A DNA stretch of 64,000 nt from Paracoccus aerius (GTDB lineage Bacteria; Pseudomonadota; Alphaproteobacteria; Rhodobacterales; Rhodobacteraceae): positions 78,122 through 142,121 of the forward strand of contig NZ_BNCL01000010.1 in NCBI RefSeq assembly GCF_014656455.1. The letters are read 5' to 3'. Both the position numbers and the translations under genes were made by a program. The notes below the pieces were generated by a model. It was not told the origin of the DNA, did not search any database, and saw nothing but the letters and a program-made list of their open reading frames with translations. Within the stretch, counting starts at the first letter, position 1; every line of letters starts with the position of its first letter. Positions 36,180 through 45,107 of this stretch are shown in pieces.

Positions 36180-38006
36180 ATGAACACGATCCGGTTGACG
36201 GCGTCGCAGGCGATGATGCGATGGCTGTCCGTGCAGATGACGGAAGACGGCGAACGCTTCATCGAGGGCTGCTGGGCGATCTTCGGCCATGGCAACGTCG
36301 CGGGCATCGGCGAGGCGCTGCAGGGCATCGGCGATGCCTTCCCGACCTGGCGCGGCCAGAACGAACAGACCATGGCCCACGCGGCCATTGCCTATGCCAA
36401 GGCCAAGAAGCGCCGCCGCGCCCATGCGGTGACCAGTTCCATCGGGCCGGGGGCCACCAACATGGTCACGGCCGCCGCGCTTGCCCATGTGAACCGCCTG
36501 CCGGTCCTGCTGATCGCGGGCGATGTCTTCGCCAGCCGCCGCCCCGACCCGGTGCTGCAGCAGGTCGAGGATTTCGATGACGGCACCGTATCGGCCAATG
36601 ATTGCTTCCGTCCGGTGGTCCGCTATTTCGACCGCCTCCAGCGGCCCGAGCAGTTGCTGACCGCCCTGCCCCGCGCGCTGCGGGTGATGACCGACCCGGC
36701 CAACTGCGGCCCGGTTTGCCTGGCCTTCTGCCAGGACACCCAGGCGGAAGGCTATGACTGGCCCGAGGCCTTCTTCGAACCCCGCGTCTGGCGCATCCGC
36801 CGCCCGGAACCCGACAGGCAGGAACTGTCCGAGGTGGCGGGCCTGATCCGCGCCGCGAAACGCCCCGCCATCGTCGCGGGCGGGGGCGTGATCTATTCCG
36901 GGGCCGAAGCGGCGCTGTCGGATTTTGCCGCCCGCCACGGCATCCCTGTGGCGGAAACGCAGGCGGGCAAGTCGGCACTGGCGCAGGCGGATCCGATGAA
37001 CTTCGGCGCGGCGGGCGTGGACGGATCGGCCGCGGCCAATGCGGTGCTGCGGGACGCGGATTTGGTGGTCGGGGTTGGCACCCGCTTGCAAGACTTCACC
37101 ACCGGGTCGCGGACGATGTTCGCGCCGGATGCGAAGCTGGTGTCGATCAACGTCCACGGCTACGACGCCGCCAAGCATGGCGCGGTGCCGCTGGTGGCCG
37201 ACGCACACGTGGCTTTGGAAAGGCTGACGGCGGCCCTGGGCGATCATCGCGCGGCGTTCGACGGCAGCGCGCGCGCCGACTGGCTGGCCGCCGTCGATGC
37301 CCATTGCGCAGCCCCCGTCCCCGGCAATGACCTGCCCAACGACGCGCAGGTGATCGGCGCGGTCCAGCGCGGCGCGCCCGATGCCATCGCCATGTGCGCG
37401 GCAGGTACCATGCCCGGCGCACTGAAGCTGTTGTGGCAGCCCGCGCAGGGCGGATACCACATGGAATACGGCTATTCCTGCATGGGCTACGAGATCGCGG
37501 GCGCGATGGGCATCAAGCTGGCCTGCCCGGACCGCGAGGTGATCTGCTTCGTGGGCGACGGCAGCTACATGATGGCGAATTCTGAACTGGCGACGGCCGT
37601 GATGCGGCGCGTGCCCTTTACGGTCGTCTTGACCGACAACCGGGGCTATGGCTGCATCAACCGCCTCCAGCAGGTCTGCGGCGGGGTGCCGTTCAACAAC
37701 CTTTACGAAGATTGCAACGTCGCCGACCAGCCGCGCATCGACTATGTCGCGCACGCGGCCAGCATGGGGGCCCATGCCGTCAAGGCCAACGGCATTGCCG
37801 ACCTCGAGGCGCAGATCGCCGCTGCACGCGGCAGGCCCATCCCCACGGTGATCGTCATCGACACCACCGCCAAGGACGGTCCCGGCTTCGGCGATGCGGG
37901 CCATTGGTGGGACGTGGCCGTCCCCGAGGTGGGCGCAACAAAGACGCTGCGCGATGCCTATCAGACCTATCTGGACAACGCCGCCCGCGCGCGGCTGGTG
38001 AACTGA
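36180..38006 (+). CDS. iolD: 3D-(3,5/4)-trihydroxycyclohexane-1,2-dione hydrolase IolD
   Basis: A 608-residue thiamine-diphosphate enzyme opening the diketo-cyclitol ring to 5-deoxy-glucuronate. [16 protein letters not shown] is the usual IolD start. [12 protein letters not shown] and [16 protein letters not shown] (with the ThDP-activating Glu nearby) are in the N domain, and [16 protein letters not shown]...[11 protein letters not shown] is the ThDP/Mg motif in the C domain. The ATG at 36180 has GAGGGA five bases upstream. Part of the tightly packed iol run. Confidence 0.95.
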   Translation: MNTIRLTASQAMMRWLSVQMTEDGERFIEGCWAIFGHGNVAGIGEALQGIGDAFPTWRGQNEQTMAHAAIAYAKAKKRRRAHAVTSSIGPGATNMVTAAALAHVNRLPVLLIAGDVFASRRPDPVLQQVEDFDDGTVSANDCFRPVVRYFDRLQRPEQLLTALPRALRVMTDPANCGPVCLAFCQDTQAEGYDWPEAFFEPRVWRIRRPEPDRQELSEVAGLIRAAKRPAIVAGGGVIYSGAEAALSDFAARHGIPVAETQAGKSALAQADPMNFGAAGVDGSAAANAVLRDADLVVGVGTRLQDFTTGSRTMFAPDAKLVSINVHGYDAAKHGAVPLVADAHVALERLTAALGDHRAAFDGSARADWLAAVDAHCAAPVPGNDLPNDAQVIGAVQRGAPDAIAMCAAGTMPGALKLLWQPAQGGYHMEYGYSCMGYEIAGAMGIKLACPDREVICFVGDGSYMMANSELATAVMRRVPFTVVLTDNRGYGCINRLQQVCGGVPFNNLYEDCNVADQPRIDYVAHAASMGAHAVKANGIADLEAQIAAARGRPIPTVIVIDTTAKDGPGFGDAGHWWDVAVPEVGATKTLRDAYQTYLDNAARARLVN

Positions 38007-38016
38007 GGAAAGAACC

Positions 38017-38928
38017 ATGATCCGCTATGGCACCAACCCCATCGCCTGGGCCAATGACGACGACCAGACCATCGGCGCCCATATCCCGACCGAGCAGATC
38101 CTGAACGAGGCAGGCCGCATCATCGGCTTTGACGGGATCGAGAACGGCCATCGCTGGCCCGACGATCCGCAGGCGCTGAAGGATCTGCTGGGGCAATACG
38201 GGCTGGCCTTCATCTCGGGCTGGTATTCCACGGAACTGCTGACCCGCAGTGTCGCGGACGAGATCGCGGCCGTCCAGCCGCACCTGGCCAAGCTGAAGGC
38301 CAATGGCTGCACCGTCTGCATCGTCTGCGAATGCTCGAACACCGTGCATGGCAATTCCGATGTGCCGGTGAACGACCGCCCGCGCCTGACCGCCGGGGAG
38401 ATGGCAACCTTTGGGGCCAAGGTCGAGGAATTCGCGGCCTATCTGGCATCCCAGGGGATCACCTTGGCCTATCACCACCACATGGGCACCGTCGTGGAGT
38501 CGCCCGAGGAGATCGACGCCTTCATGGCCGCAACCGGGCCTGCCACGCATCTGCTGTTCGACGCGGGCCACTGCACCTTCGGCGGCGGCGACCCCGAGGC
38601 CGTGCTGCGCAGGCATGCCGCGCGCGTGGCCCATTTCCACGCCAAGAACATCCGCCGGGACGTGACCCAGCGGGTGCGGACGGAAAACCTGTCCTTCATC
38701 GAGGGCGTCCTGGCAGGGGCCTTCACCGTGCCCGGCGATCCCGAAGGCGCGATCGACTTCGTGCCGCTGCTGCGCATCCTGGCGGATGCGGGCTATGACG
38801 GCTGGCTGGTGATCGAGGCCGAGCAGGACCCCGAAAAGCGCAACCCGCTGGAATACCAGTCGCTGGGGCTGAAGTCGCTGAAGGTTGCGGCGGCCAAGGC
38901 CGGGCTGGATCGCGCGGCGGCGGCCTGA
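38017..38928 (+). CDS. iolE: Inosose dehydratase IolE
   Basis: A 303-residue TIM barrel dehydrating scyllo-inosose to the diketone used by IolD. It begins [18 protein letters not shown], close to the family's GTNPIGW.NDD start. Metal-site stretches are [39 protein letters not shown] and [18 protein letters not shown] precedes the ATG. It follows iolD by ten bases, in the usual D-E order. Confidence 0.94.
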   Translation: MIRYGTNPIAWANDDDQTIGAHIPTEQILNEAGRIIGFDGIENGHRWPDDPQALKDLLGQYGLAFISGWYSTELLTRSVADEIAAVQPHLAKLKANGCTVCIVCECSNTVHGNSDVPVNDRPRLTAGEMATFGAKVEEFAAYLASQGITLAYHHHMGTVVESPEEIDAFMAATGPATHLLFDAGHCTFGGGDPEAVLRRHAARVAHFHAKNIRRDVTQRVRTENLSFIEGVLAGAFTVPGDPEGAIDFVPLLRILADAGYDGWLVIEAEQDPEKRNPLEYQSLGLKSLKVAAAKAGLDRAAAA

Positions 38929-38945
38929 CCTGCGTGCTGCGACAG

Positions 38946-38985
38946 CCGGGGGCCAGCCCCCGGACCCCCGGGATATTTGAGCCAA
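38946..38985. repeat. Hairpin plus Rhodobacteraceae-type intergenic motif between iolE and iolB
   Basis: CCGGGGGC (38946-38953), CA, GCCCCCGG (38956-38963) forms an 8-bp stem, followed by ACCCCCGGGATATTTGAGCC. A related CCCCCGAGGATCTTTTCGCC string occurs at about 3892-3911, again next to a hairpin. This looks like a dispersed intergenic element rather than a gene-specific site. Confidence 0.45.
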
Positions 38986-39001
38986 TGTGAAAGAGGCTGC
39001 C

Positions 39002-39811
39002 ATGCCTGACCTTCTTTGCAGACCCTTCGGCACCCATGGAAAGGTGCACCAGATCACGCCCCAGGCGGCGGGCTGGCGGTATGTGGGCTTTTCCCTTTAT
39101 CGGTTGCGCGCGGGGGAAACGGCAGCCGAGGCGACCGGAGACCAGGAAGCGATCCTTGTGATGGTCGAAGGGCGCGCGCGCATCGAGGCCGCAGGACAGG
39201 ACTGGGGCGAGTTGGGCGACCGGATGGATGTCTTCGAGAAGACGCCGCCGCATTGCCTTTATGTCCCGAATGGCCAGGACTGGCGGGCCGAGGCCACCAC
39301 CGACTGCACCATCGCCGTCTGCACCGCGCCGGGACGGGGCGGGCATCCCGCGCGCCGCATCGGGCCAGACGGCATCACCCTGACCCAGCGCGGCAAGGGG
39401 TCGAACACCCGCTGGATCAACAACATCGCGATGGAGGCCGAGGACTGGTGCGACAGCCTTCTGGTGACCGAGGTCTTCACGCCGGCCGGAAACTGGTCAT
39501 CCTATCCCAGCCATCGCCATGACGAGGATGATTTCCCCCGCATCACCTATCTTGAGGAAACCTATTACCACCGCCTGAACCCGCGCGAGGGCTGGGGCAT
39601 CCAGCGCGTCTATACCGACGACGGGTCGCTGGACGAGGTGATGGCCGTGCGCGACGGCGACGTGGTGCTGGTCCCTCGCGGCCACCACCCCTGCGGTGCC
39701 CCCCACGGGTTCGAGATGTATTACCTCAATGTCATGGCCGGGCCGCGCCGGGCCTGGCGATTTGTCGCAGCGCCCGAGGTGGAAGGCGTGATCGCGCGCG
39801 ACAAGGGCTGA
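39002..39811 (+). CDS. iolB: 5-deoxy-glucuronate isomerase IolB
   Basis: A 269-residue cupin-type isomerase converting 5-deoxy-D-glucuronate to 2-deoxy-5-keto-D-gluconate, the IolC substrate. The metal-binding YPSHRHDEDDFPRITYLEETYYHR matches KduI/IolB family ligands. VLVPRGHHPCGAPHGFEMYYLNVMAGPRR is the conserved C-terminal signature. AAAGAGG precedes the ATG. Last gene of the iol run. The terminal acetyl/propionyl step enzyme IolA (MmsA) is not in this window. Confidence 0.94.
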   Translation: MPDLLCRPFGTHGKVHQITPQAAGWRYVGFSLYRLRAGETAAEATGDQEAILVMVEGRARIEAAGQDWGELGDRMDVFEKTPPHCLYVPNGQDWRAEATTDCTIAVCTAPGRGGHPARRIGPDGITLTQRGKGSNTRWINNIAMEAEDWCDSLLVTEVFTPAGNWSSYPSHRHDEDDFPRITYLEETYYHRLNPREGWGIQRVYTDDGSLDEVMAVRDGDVVLVPRGHHPCGAPHGFEMYYLNVMAGPRRAWRFVAAPEVEGVIARDKG

Positions 39812-39840
39812 GAGCCCCCGCAGGGGATTGCGGCGCGCTC

Positions 39841-39875
39841 GGGCTGGGGCTGGGGCTGGGGCTGGGGCTGGGGCT
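39841..39875. repeat. GGGGCT hexanucleotide tandem repeat
   Basis: A partial GGGCT followed by five perfect GGGGCT units (39846-39875), just after iolB and before the catalase promoter. It is a simple-sequence repeat, prone to slippage and able to form G-rich structure on the + strand. Confidence 0.9.
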
Positions 39876-39903
39876 GATAAAGTTTGGTCGAACAACTTTC
39901 CGG

Positions 39904-39928
39904 GGAACAACCCGGCGGTGGGACAGTT
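39904..39928 (+). promoter_or_regulatory. Candidate EcfG (general stress sigma factor) promoter of the catalase gene
   Basis: GGAAC at 39904-39908, 16 bases, then AGTT at 39925-39928. It matches the alphaproteobacterial EcfG pattern GGAAC-N16/17-CGTT at 8 of 9 positions. It lies about 87 bases before the Mn catalase ATG. Mn catalases are common general-stress genes in this group. Confidence 0.55.
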
Positions 39929-40014
39929 TGTGGACCGGGTGCCTGCTTGATGCCGGCGCGTGCCTTGCAGCCCGCTTGACGGGCGTTCCAGTCCACGACC
40001 ACCCGAGGTTTCCA

Positions 40015-40845
40015 ATGTTCTACACCGACAACAAGCTGCAATATCCCGTTCGTGTCGATTCCCCCGATCCGCTGTTCGCGCGTGCGCTGCAACAGGCCAT
40101 CGGAGGCGTCGAAGGCGAGATCCGCGTGGCCATGCAGTACTTCTTCCAGGCCTGCGGCGCGCGGGGCAACCCCAAGTTCCGCGACCTTCTGATGAACACC
40201 GCGGCCGAGGAGCTGGGCCATATCGAGATGCTGGCAACGGCGGTCGCTATGAACCTGGAAGGCGCGCCCTTGTCGATGAAAGAGGAAATGGCCGCCACCG
40301 ACCGCGCTGTCGGGGCCATCATGGGGGGCATGAACCTCAAGAACCTGCTGTCCTCGGGCCTGTCGGCCATGCCGATCGACAGCGACGGCGTGCCCTTCGA
40401 CATGTCCCACATCTATGCCAGCGGCAACATCGCCGCCGACATGACCGCCAATGTCGCCGCCGAGGCGACCGGCCGGACCCTGGCCGTGCGGCTTTACAAC
40501 ATGACCGACGACACGGGCATGAAGGACATGCTGCAATACCTGATCGCCCGCGACACCATGCACCAAAACCAGTGGCTGGCCGCGCTTGAGGAGCTGGGCG
40601 GCATGACCGGCGCCTTCCCGATCCCCAACAGCCACCCGCAGGCCGAGGAAAAGACCGAGTTCAGCTATGCCTATCTGGGCTTCCAGGCCGATGGCAGCGC
40701 ACCGGCCCCGGGCCGCTGGGGCGAAGGCCCCTCGATCGACGGCAAGGGCACCTTCGCGACCGGCAAGCTGCAGCCTTCGGACCAGAAGCCCGACCTGGGC
40801 ATGGCCCGGCCGGGCAGCGGCGCACAGGCCGAGCAGATCGGATGA
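40015..40845 (+). CDS. Manganese (non-haem) catalase
   Basis: A 276-residue ferritin-like di-manganese catalase disproportionating H2O2. The five metal ligands are visible: E35 (GVEGEIR), E66 and H69 (AAEELGHIE), E150 (NVAAEATGR) and H183 (RDTMHQNQW), matching L. plantarum catalase in order and spacing. The Gly/Pro-rich tail is typical of the longer family members. CGAGGT precedes the ATG. A strong terminator follows, so it can be made alone from the stress-type promoter. Confidence 0.95.
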   Translation: MFYTDNKLQYPVRVDSPDPLFARALQQAIGGVEGEIRVAMQYFFQACGARGNPKFRDLLMNTAAEELGHIEMLATAVAMNLEGAPLSMKEEMAATDRAVGAIMGGMNLKNLLSSGLSAMPIDSDGVPFDMSHIYASGNIAADMTANVAAEATGRTLAVRLYNMTDDTGMKDMLQYLIARDTMHQNQWLAALEELGGMTGAFPIPNSHPQAEEKTEFSYAYLGFQADGSAPAPGRWGEGPSIDGKGTFATGKLQPSDQKPDLGMARPGSGAQAEQIG

Positions 40846-40851
40846 TCGGCA

Positions 40852-40881
40852 GGCCCGCCGGACCCATCCGGCGGGCCTTTT
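40852..40881 (+). terminator. Rho-independent terminator after the catalase gene
   Basis: GGCCCGCCGGA (40852-40862), CCCA, TCCGGCGGGCC (40867-40877), then TTTT. A perfect 11-bp stem six bases after the stop. Confidence 0.85.
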
Positions 40882-40902
40882 CCGGCGCGAGGAACGGCGT
40901 TG

Positions 40903-41648
40903 ATGGCACGGTCTTCCTGGATGCGATGGTCATGCCTTCTGGGTTTTGCCCTGGGCGGGTTCTTCGACGGCATCCTGCTGCACCAGATCCTGCAATGGCA
41001 CCATCTTCTAAGCCTTGTGCCGGGGATGGAGGATCTGCGCCTGCAGATCCTGTGGGACGGCTGGTTCCATGCGCTGATGTATGGTCTGGCCGCCCTGGCC
41101 CTGTGGGGTTTGTGGCGCAGCAAGGCCGGGGCGGCGGGCACGAACCCGACACTGGGCGCCCTGCTTCTGGGCTTCGGGGCTTGGCATGTCCTGGACGGGA
41201 TCCTGTCGCATTGGCTTCTGGGCCTGCACCGGATCAAGCTGGACAGCGCGGTTCCCCTGGCCTGGGACCTGGGATGGTTCGCGGGCCTTGGCATCCTGCC
41301 GATCCTGATGGGCTTGTGGCTTGGCCGCAGGCCCGGGCGCGGAGGGCCGCGGCCTGCGGTCACCGTGGCGCTGCTTGCGGCTTTGGGACTGGGCGCTGGC
41401 TTCTGGGCGGCGCAGCCGCCGGCGGAACAGCCTTTCAGCACCATCGTCTTCGCATCGGCGTCGATCCCGAACACGCCCTGGCCAAGGCAGGCTTCGCGCA
41501 GGCGGAACTGATCTGGTCCGACCCCCTGGCGCAGGTCACCGTTGCCCGGCTTGGCGAAGGCAATCCCTGGCGCCTTTACCTCGCGGGGGCGCTGATGGTC
41601 AGCGGCACCGGAATGCCCGCCGGATGTTTCAACTGGGCGCGCGCCTAG
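40903..41648 (+). pseudogene. DUF2243 membrane protein gene with a frameshift near 41.46 kb
   Basis: The first frame (ATG 40903) encodes a DUF2243 protein with about four helices: LGGFFDGILLHQILQWHH, WDGWFHALMYGLAALALWG, WHVLDGILSHWLLGLHRI and AWDLGWFAGLGILPIL. It runs to PFSTIVFAS and soon hits a stop at 41509. The next frame continues sensibly as GVDPEHALAKAGFAQAELIW and ends MPAGCFNWARA, a C terminus I recognise from this family. One missing base around 41456-41460 would join them. Either the gene is inactivated at its C-terminal domain or this is a sequencing error. Function unknown. Confidence 0.75.
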
Positions 41649-41673
41649 CCGCCGCCCCGGACAGGAGAACAGA

Positions 41674-42429
41674 ATGACCCTTGCCATCATCACCGGCGGC
41701 TCGACCGGGATCGGCCTTGAACTGGCACGCATCGCCCGGGCCGAGGGCCACCAGGCCATCATCGTCGCGGACGAACCTGCAGTCCATACCGCCGCCGTCG
41801 AACTAGGCGCCGAGGCGGTCGAGGCGGACCTTGCGACGCCCGAGGGGATCGCTGCGGTCCTGGCGCAACTGGGCGGGCGTGACGTGGATCTGCTGATGCT
41901 GAATGCGGGCACCGGGATGGGACACGCCTTCCTGGACCAGGATCCGGCCGGGATCGACCATGTGGTGATGACCAACGTCCTGGGCGTGCTGCGCCTGGCT
42001 CATCCGATCGGGCGCAGGATGCGAGACCGCGGCGAAGGCCATATTCTTGTCACCGGGTCCATCGCCGGCTTCATGCCGGGAACCTTCCAGGTGATCTACA
42101 ATGCCTCGAAGGCCTTCCTGAACAACTTCGCCCTGGGCTGGAACGAGGAACTGAAGGACAGCGGCGTCACGGTGACCTGCCTGATGCCCGGCATCACCGA
42201 CACCGCCTTCTTCGAACGCGCGGGCCTGACGGATACGCCGCTTGGGCAGATGAAGAACAAGGACGACCCGGCGATGGTCGCCCGCGCAGGCTACGACGCG
42301 ATGATCGCGGGGCGGGCACAAATGACGCCGGGCCTCAAGAACAAGGCTCAGGCCGCGATGGCCGAGATCCTTCCTGCGGGCCTGGTCGCCAAGGCCCATC
42401 GGCAGATGGCCAAGCCGGAAGACGAATAA
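41674..42429 (+). CDS. Short-chain dehydrogenase/reductase (SDR)
   Basis: A 251-residue SDR: TGGSTGIGLELAR (cofactor loop), LNAGTG (NNAG position), GSIAGFMPG catalytic Ser, and YNASK (YxxxK). The 30-residue basic C-terminal tail (LKNKAQAAMAEIL...AKPEDE) is typical of stress-associated DltE-like SDRs. The substrate is unknown. ACAGGAG precedes the ATG. It is in line with the DUF2243, DUF4142 and patatin genes. Confidence 0.88.
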   Translation: MTLAIITGGSTGIGLELARIARAEGHQAIIVADEPAVHTAAVELGAEAVEADLATPEGIAAVLAQLGGRDVDLLMLNAGTGMGHAFLDQDPAGIDHVVMTNVLGVLRLAHPIGRRMRDRGEGHILVTGSIAGFMPGTFQVIYNASKAFLNNFALGWNEELKDSGVTVTCLMPGITDTAFFERAGLTDTPLGQMKNKDDPAMVARAGYDAMIAGRAQMTPGLKNKAQAAMAEILPAGLVAKAHRQMAKPEDE

Positions 42430-42512
42430 ACCCCATGCCGCCTGGCCGGCGACCGGCCCGGCGGATCATCCAGGCCCGGCCTTGCCCGGCCACCCCACTG
42501 AAGGAGAACCCA

Positions 42513-42998
42513 ATGCAGCGCAGAACCCTTTTCGCCGCCGGTGCCGTCGCCGCCGTCCTGCCGGTCGCCCGGATGTCCTTTGCCCAGGACGCCCCCGATG
42601 CGGACATGCAGGCCATCCTGCTGGGCGGAAACTTCTCTCTGCTCAGCAGCCGCCTCGCCGCGGAAAAGGCCACCGACCCAGCGGTCCAGGCCTTCGCCGC
42701 GCTTGAAGCGTCCGAGCAGGAGGCCGTGGCCCGTGCCTTTGGCGCAGCCCCGTCCGACCAGGTGACGCCCGAACATGCGACCATGCTGCAGCAGATGAAC
42801 GCCATGGAGGCGGGCGCCGAGTTCGACCGGCAGTATCTGGCGGCCCAGATGCAGGGCCACGAGGAGTTGCGCGCCCTGCACTCGGCCTATGCCGAGAACG
42901 GGTCCAACCCGATGGCGCGGGGTGCGTCGATTGTCGGCGTCCCGGCGATCGATTCGCACATGTCCATGCTGCGCGCGATCAGCAACAGGCTGGGCTGA
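42513..42998 (+). CDS. Exported DUF4142-family protein (ferritin-like helical)
   Basis: A 161-residue protein with an exported N terminus (MQRRTLFAAGAVAAVLPVAR, cleavage near MSFAQ). The helical body has the DUF4142 pattern of SSRLAAEKATDPAVQAFAALEASEQEAV, then a stretch of Glu/His residues and a C-terminal helix with DSHMSMLRAIS. DUF4142 proteins are often periplasmic and stress-induced; the activity is not established. AAGGAGAA precedes the ATG. One base separates it from the patatin gene. Confidence 0.82.
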   Translation: MQRRTLFAAGAVAAVLPVARMSFAQDAPDADMQAILLGGNFSLLSSRLAAEKATDPAVQAFAALEASEQEAVARAFGAAPSDQVTPEHATMLQQMNAMEAGAEFDRQYLAAQMQGHEELRALHSAYAENGSNPMARGASIVGVPAIDSHMSMLRAISNRLG

Positions 42999-42999
42999 C

Positions 43000-43971
43000 A
43001 TGACCGAGGCCTGGCTTTGCCTTGCCGGCGGGAATGCGCTTGGCGCATTCCATGTCGGCGCCTGGCAGGCGATCGAACAATCCGGCCTGCGCGTCACGCG
43101 CATGTCGGGCGCCTCGATCGGCGCCGTGGTCACGGCCGTGATCGCGGGCAATCCGCCGGAACGGCGCGTCGCTGCCCTGGCCCAGTTCATTTCCCATGTC
43201 CAGCAGCAACACCCTGTCGCCGGCCGGCGCGCCGCCGTCGCGGGGTTGCTGATGCGGGGCCATCCCTCGCTGTTCGTGCCGTCCTGGCCGGGTTTCTGGG
43301 AAATCCTGCCCGGGATGCCCGCGGACAAGTCGCAGTTCAAGCGCGGCCCGATGCGGCGGCTGCTTGAGCGGTCGATCGATTTCGATCTGCTCAACGACGG
43401 CGATATCGAGGTGACGGTGACCGCGCTTGATTATGAAACAGGCGAGATCCTGGATTTCCGCAACCGCGACATGCGCCTGACGGTGGATCACATCATGGCC
43501 AGCACCGCGCTGCCGATCCTGTTCCGGCCCGTCCACCTGGACGGACATGTGCTGATGGACCCGGGGATCTGCGAGAACCTGCCCCTTCGGCCCCTGCTGG
43601 ACCGGCCGGGCAATGCCGCGATCATCGCGCTTGACCTGTTCGTGCAGCAAGGCAAGCTTTCTGAAACCATGGACGGCATCGGCACCCGGGCCCAGGAACT
43701 GTTCTTCGCCGGACAATCGGCCCGTATCATTGCGAATGCCGACCTGCAGGGACGCAATTTCCGCCACATCGTCCTGACCGATCCCGAGGACGAATTCATC
43801 GGCAAGGCCTTCGATTTCAGCCGGTCCAACCTGGAACGCCGGGTGCAGCTGGGCAAGCTGCTGACCAGTCAGTCGCTGGCCGATCTGAACGTCATGATCC
43901 CGGCCCCCAGTGATAATCCCCCCTTGGAAGGAGCGTCGGATGATCCCGCCTCGTCTTCACGCCCGTCTTGA
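43000..43971 (+). CDS. Patatin-like phospholipase
   Basis: A 323-residue patatin-family hydrolase. It has an oxyanion loop (LAGGNALGAFHVGAW), the nucleophile elbow GASIG with S39, and the dyad Asp D187 in LMDPGICENLP. The dyad motif is DPG where most patatins have DGG or DGA. The oxyanion loop has AGGN instead of GGGx. Both key residues remain, so lipid acyl hydrolase activity is plausible. It overlaps the next gene by 32 bases, implying coupled translation. Confidence 0.87.
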   Translation: MTEAWLCLAGGNALGAFHVGAWQAIEQSGLRVTRMSGASIGAVVTAVIAGNPPERRVAALAQFISHVQQQHPVAGRRAAVAGLLMRGHPSLFVPSWPGFWEILPGMPADKSQFKRGPMRRLLERSIDFDLLNDGDIEVTVTALDYETGEILDFRNRDMRLTVDHIMASTALPILFRPVHLDGHVLMDPGICENLPLRPLLDRPGNAAIIALDLFVQQGKLSETMDGIGTRAQELFFAGQSARIIANADLQGRNFRHIVLTDPEDEFIGKAFDFSRSNLERRVQLGKLLTSQSLADLNVMIPAPSDNPPLEGASDDPASSSRPS

Positions 43972-45106
43972 CGCGGCATCGGCCGCGGCCCTTCTGCTGC
44001 TGCCCTCGGCGCTGCAATGGCCGGCCCGGCTTGTCCGCCCCCTGGCGCTTGCGGGGCTGGGGGTGGCGGCCTATTCGCTGGCCACCCGCTATCGCGAAGA
44101 TGCGGACGGCGCCATCGACCTGGGCCAGCACCGGATGCTGGACGCGGCGCAGGGCGCGGCCTGCCTTGCTGCGGGATTGGCCGAAAAGGCATCCGGCCCC
44201 CGCGCCTTTTTAACGGGCTATGGCACCTTTTCCCTGGCCGCGGCTTTTCTGACCCAGCCCGAGGGACCGCGCGGCGTCACCCTGCCGCCCGATGCCGTGG
44301 CCGAGGACCTGGGCCCCGATCTTGTCCGCCTGCGCTGCGGCATCGTCAACGTGGCCTTTATCGGCCCGGTGAACGCGGGGGACCGGGGCTGGTTCCTGGT
44401 CGATGCCGGTATCGGGGGATCGGGCGCCGCGATCCGGGCTGCGGCCGAAAGCCGCTTCGGCACCGCGCGGCCCAAGGCCATCCTGCTGACCCACGGCCAT
44501 TTCGACCATGTCGGCGCGCTGGAGGAACTGGCGCGCGAATGGGACGCACCGATCCTGGCGCACCGCCATGAACGCCCCTTCCTGGATGGTACCCGGTCAT
44601 ATCCGCCCCCCGCCCCAGAGGTCGGCGGCGGCAGCATGGCGGAATTGTCGCCGCTGTTCCCGCGCAGCCCCCTCAATGTCACCGATCGGTTGCAGGACCT
44701 TCCGGGGAATGGCGAGATCCCGGGGCTTCCCGGCTGGCGGTGGATCCATACGCCAGGCCATTCGCCGGGCCATGTCTCGTTCTGGCACGAAGCCTCGGGC
44801 AGCCTGATCGCCGGCGATGCGATCAGCACGACCCAGCAGGAGTCGTTGTCCAGCGCGGCCTTGCAGACCCCGCATCTGCAGGGCCCGCCTGCCTATTTCA
44901 CCATCGACTGGGAAGCGTCGGGCCGGTCCGTCCGCAGGCTTGCGGCGCTGCGGCCCCAGGTGATGATCCCGGGGCACGGTCATGCCGTGGCGGGACCGGT
45001 CTTCCTGGCCGCCCTTGACCGACTGGCGCAGGATTTTGCCGCGCGGGGCGTGCCGCGGCACAGCCGCTATGCCCCCCGCCATGTCCACCTGCCGGACGAC
45101 GGCTGA
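43940..45106 (+). CDS. MBL-fold metallo-hydrolase with N-terminal membrane region
   Basis: 388 residues. Residues about 1-105 are hydrophobic, with several possible membrane helices (LLLLPSALQWPARLVRPLAL, GLGVAAYSLATRYR, YGTFSLAAAFL). About 125-385 form a metallo-beta-lactamase domain with LTHGHFDHVGALEE, HTPGHSPGHVSF, IAGDAIST and PGHGHAV. The N-terminal part resembles SPW/DoxX-like membrane modules. The substrate is unknown. GGAAGGAG precedes the ATG at 43940, inside the patatin gene. One base separates it from the P450 gene. Confidence 0.85.
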   Translation: MIPPRLHARLDAASAAALLLLPSALQWPARLVRPLALAGLGVAAYSLATRYREDADGAIDLGQHRMLDAAQGAACLAAGLAEKASGPRAFLTGYGTFSLAAAFLTQPEGPRGVTLPPDAVAEDLGPDLVRLRCGIVNVAFIGPVNAGDRGWFLVDAGIGGSGAAIRAAAESRFGTARPKAILLTHGHFDHVGALEELAREWDAPILAHRHERPFLDGTRSYPPPAPEVGGGSMAELSPLFPRSPLNVTDRLQDLPGNGEIPGLPGWRWIHTPGHSPGHVSFWHEASGSLIAGDAISTTQQESLSSAALQTPHLQGPPAYFTIDWEASGRSVRRLAALRPQVMIPGHGHAVAGPVFLAALDRLAQDFAARGVPRHSRYAPRHVHLPDDG

Positions 45107-45107
45107 C

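Noticed and set aside
39841..39875. GGGGCT tandem repeat as a CRISPR or origin iteron
   Set aside because: The unit is only six bases, with no spacers, AT-rich DNA or replication gene nearby; it is a simple-sequence repeat.
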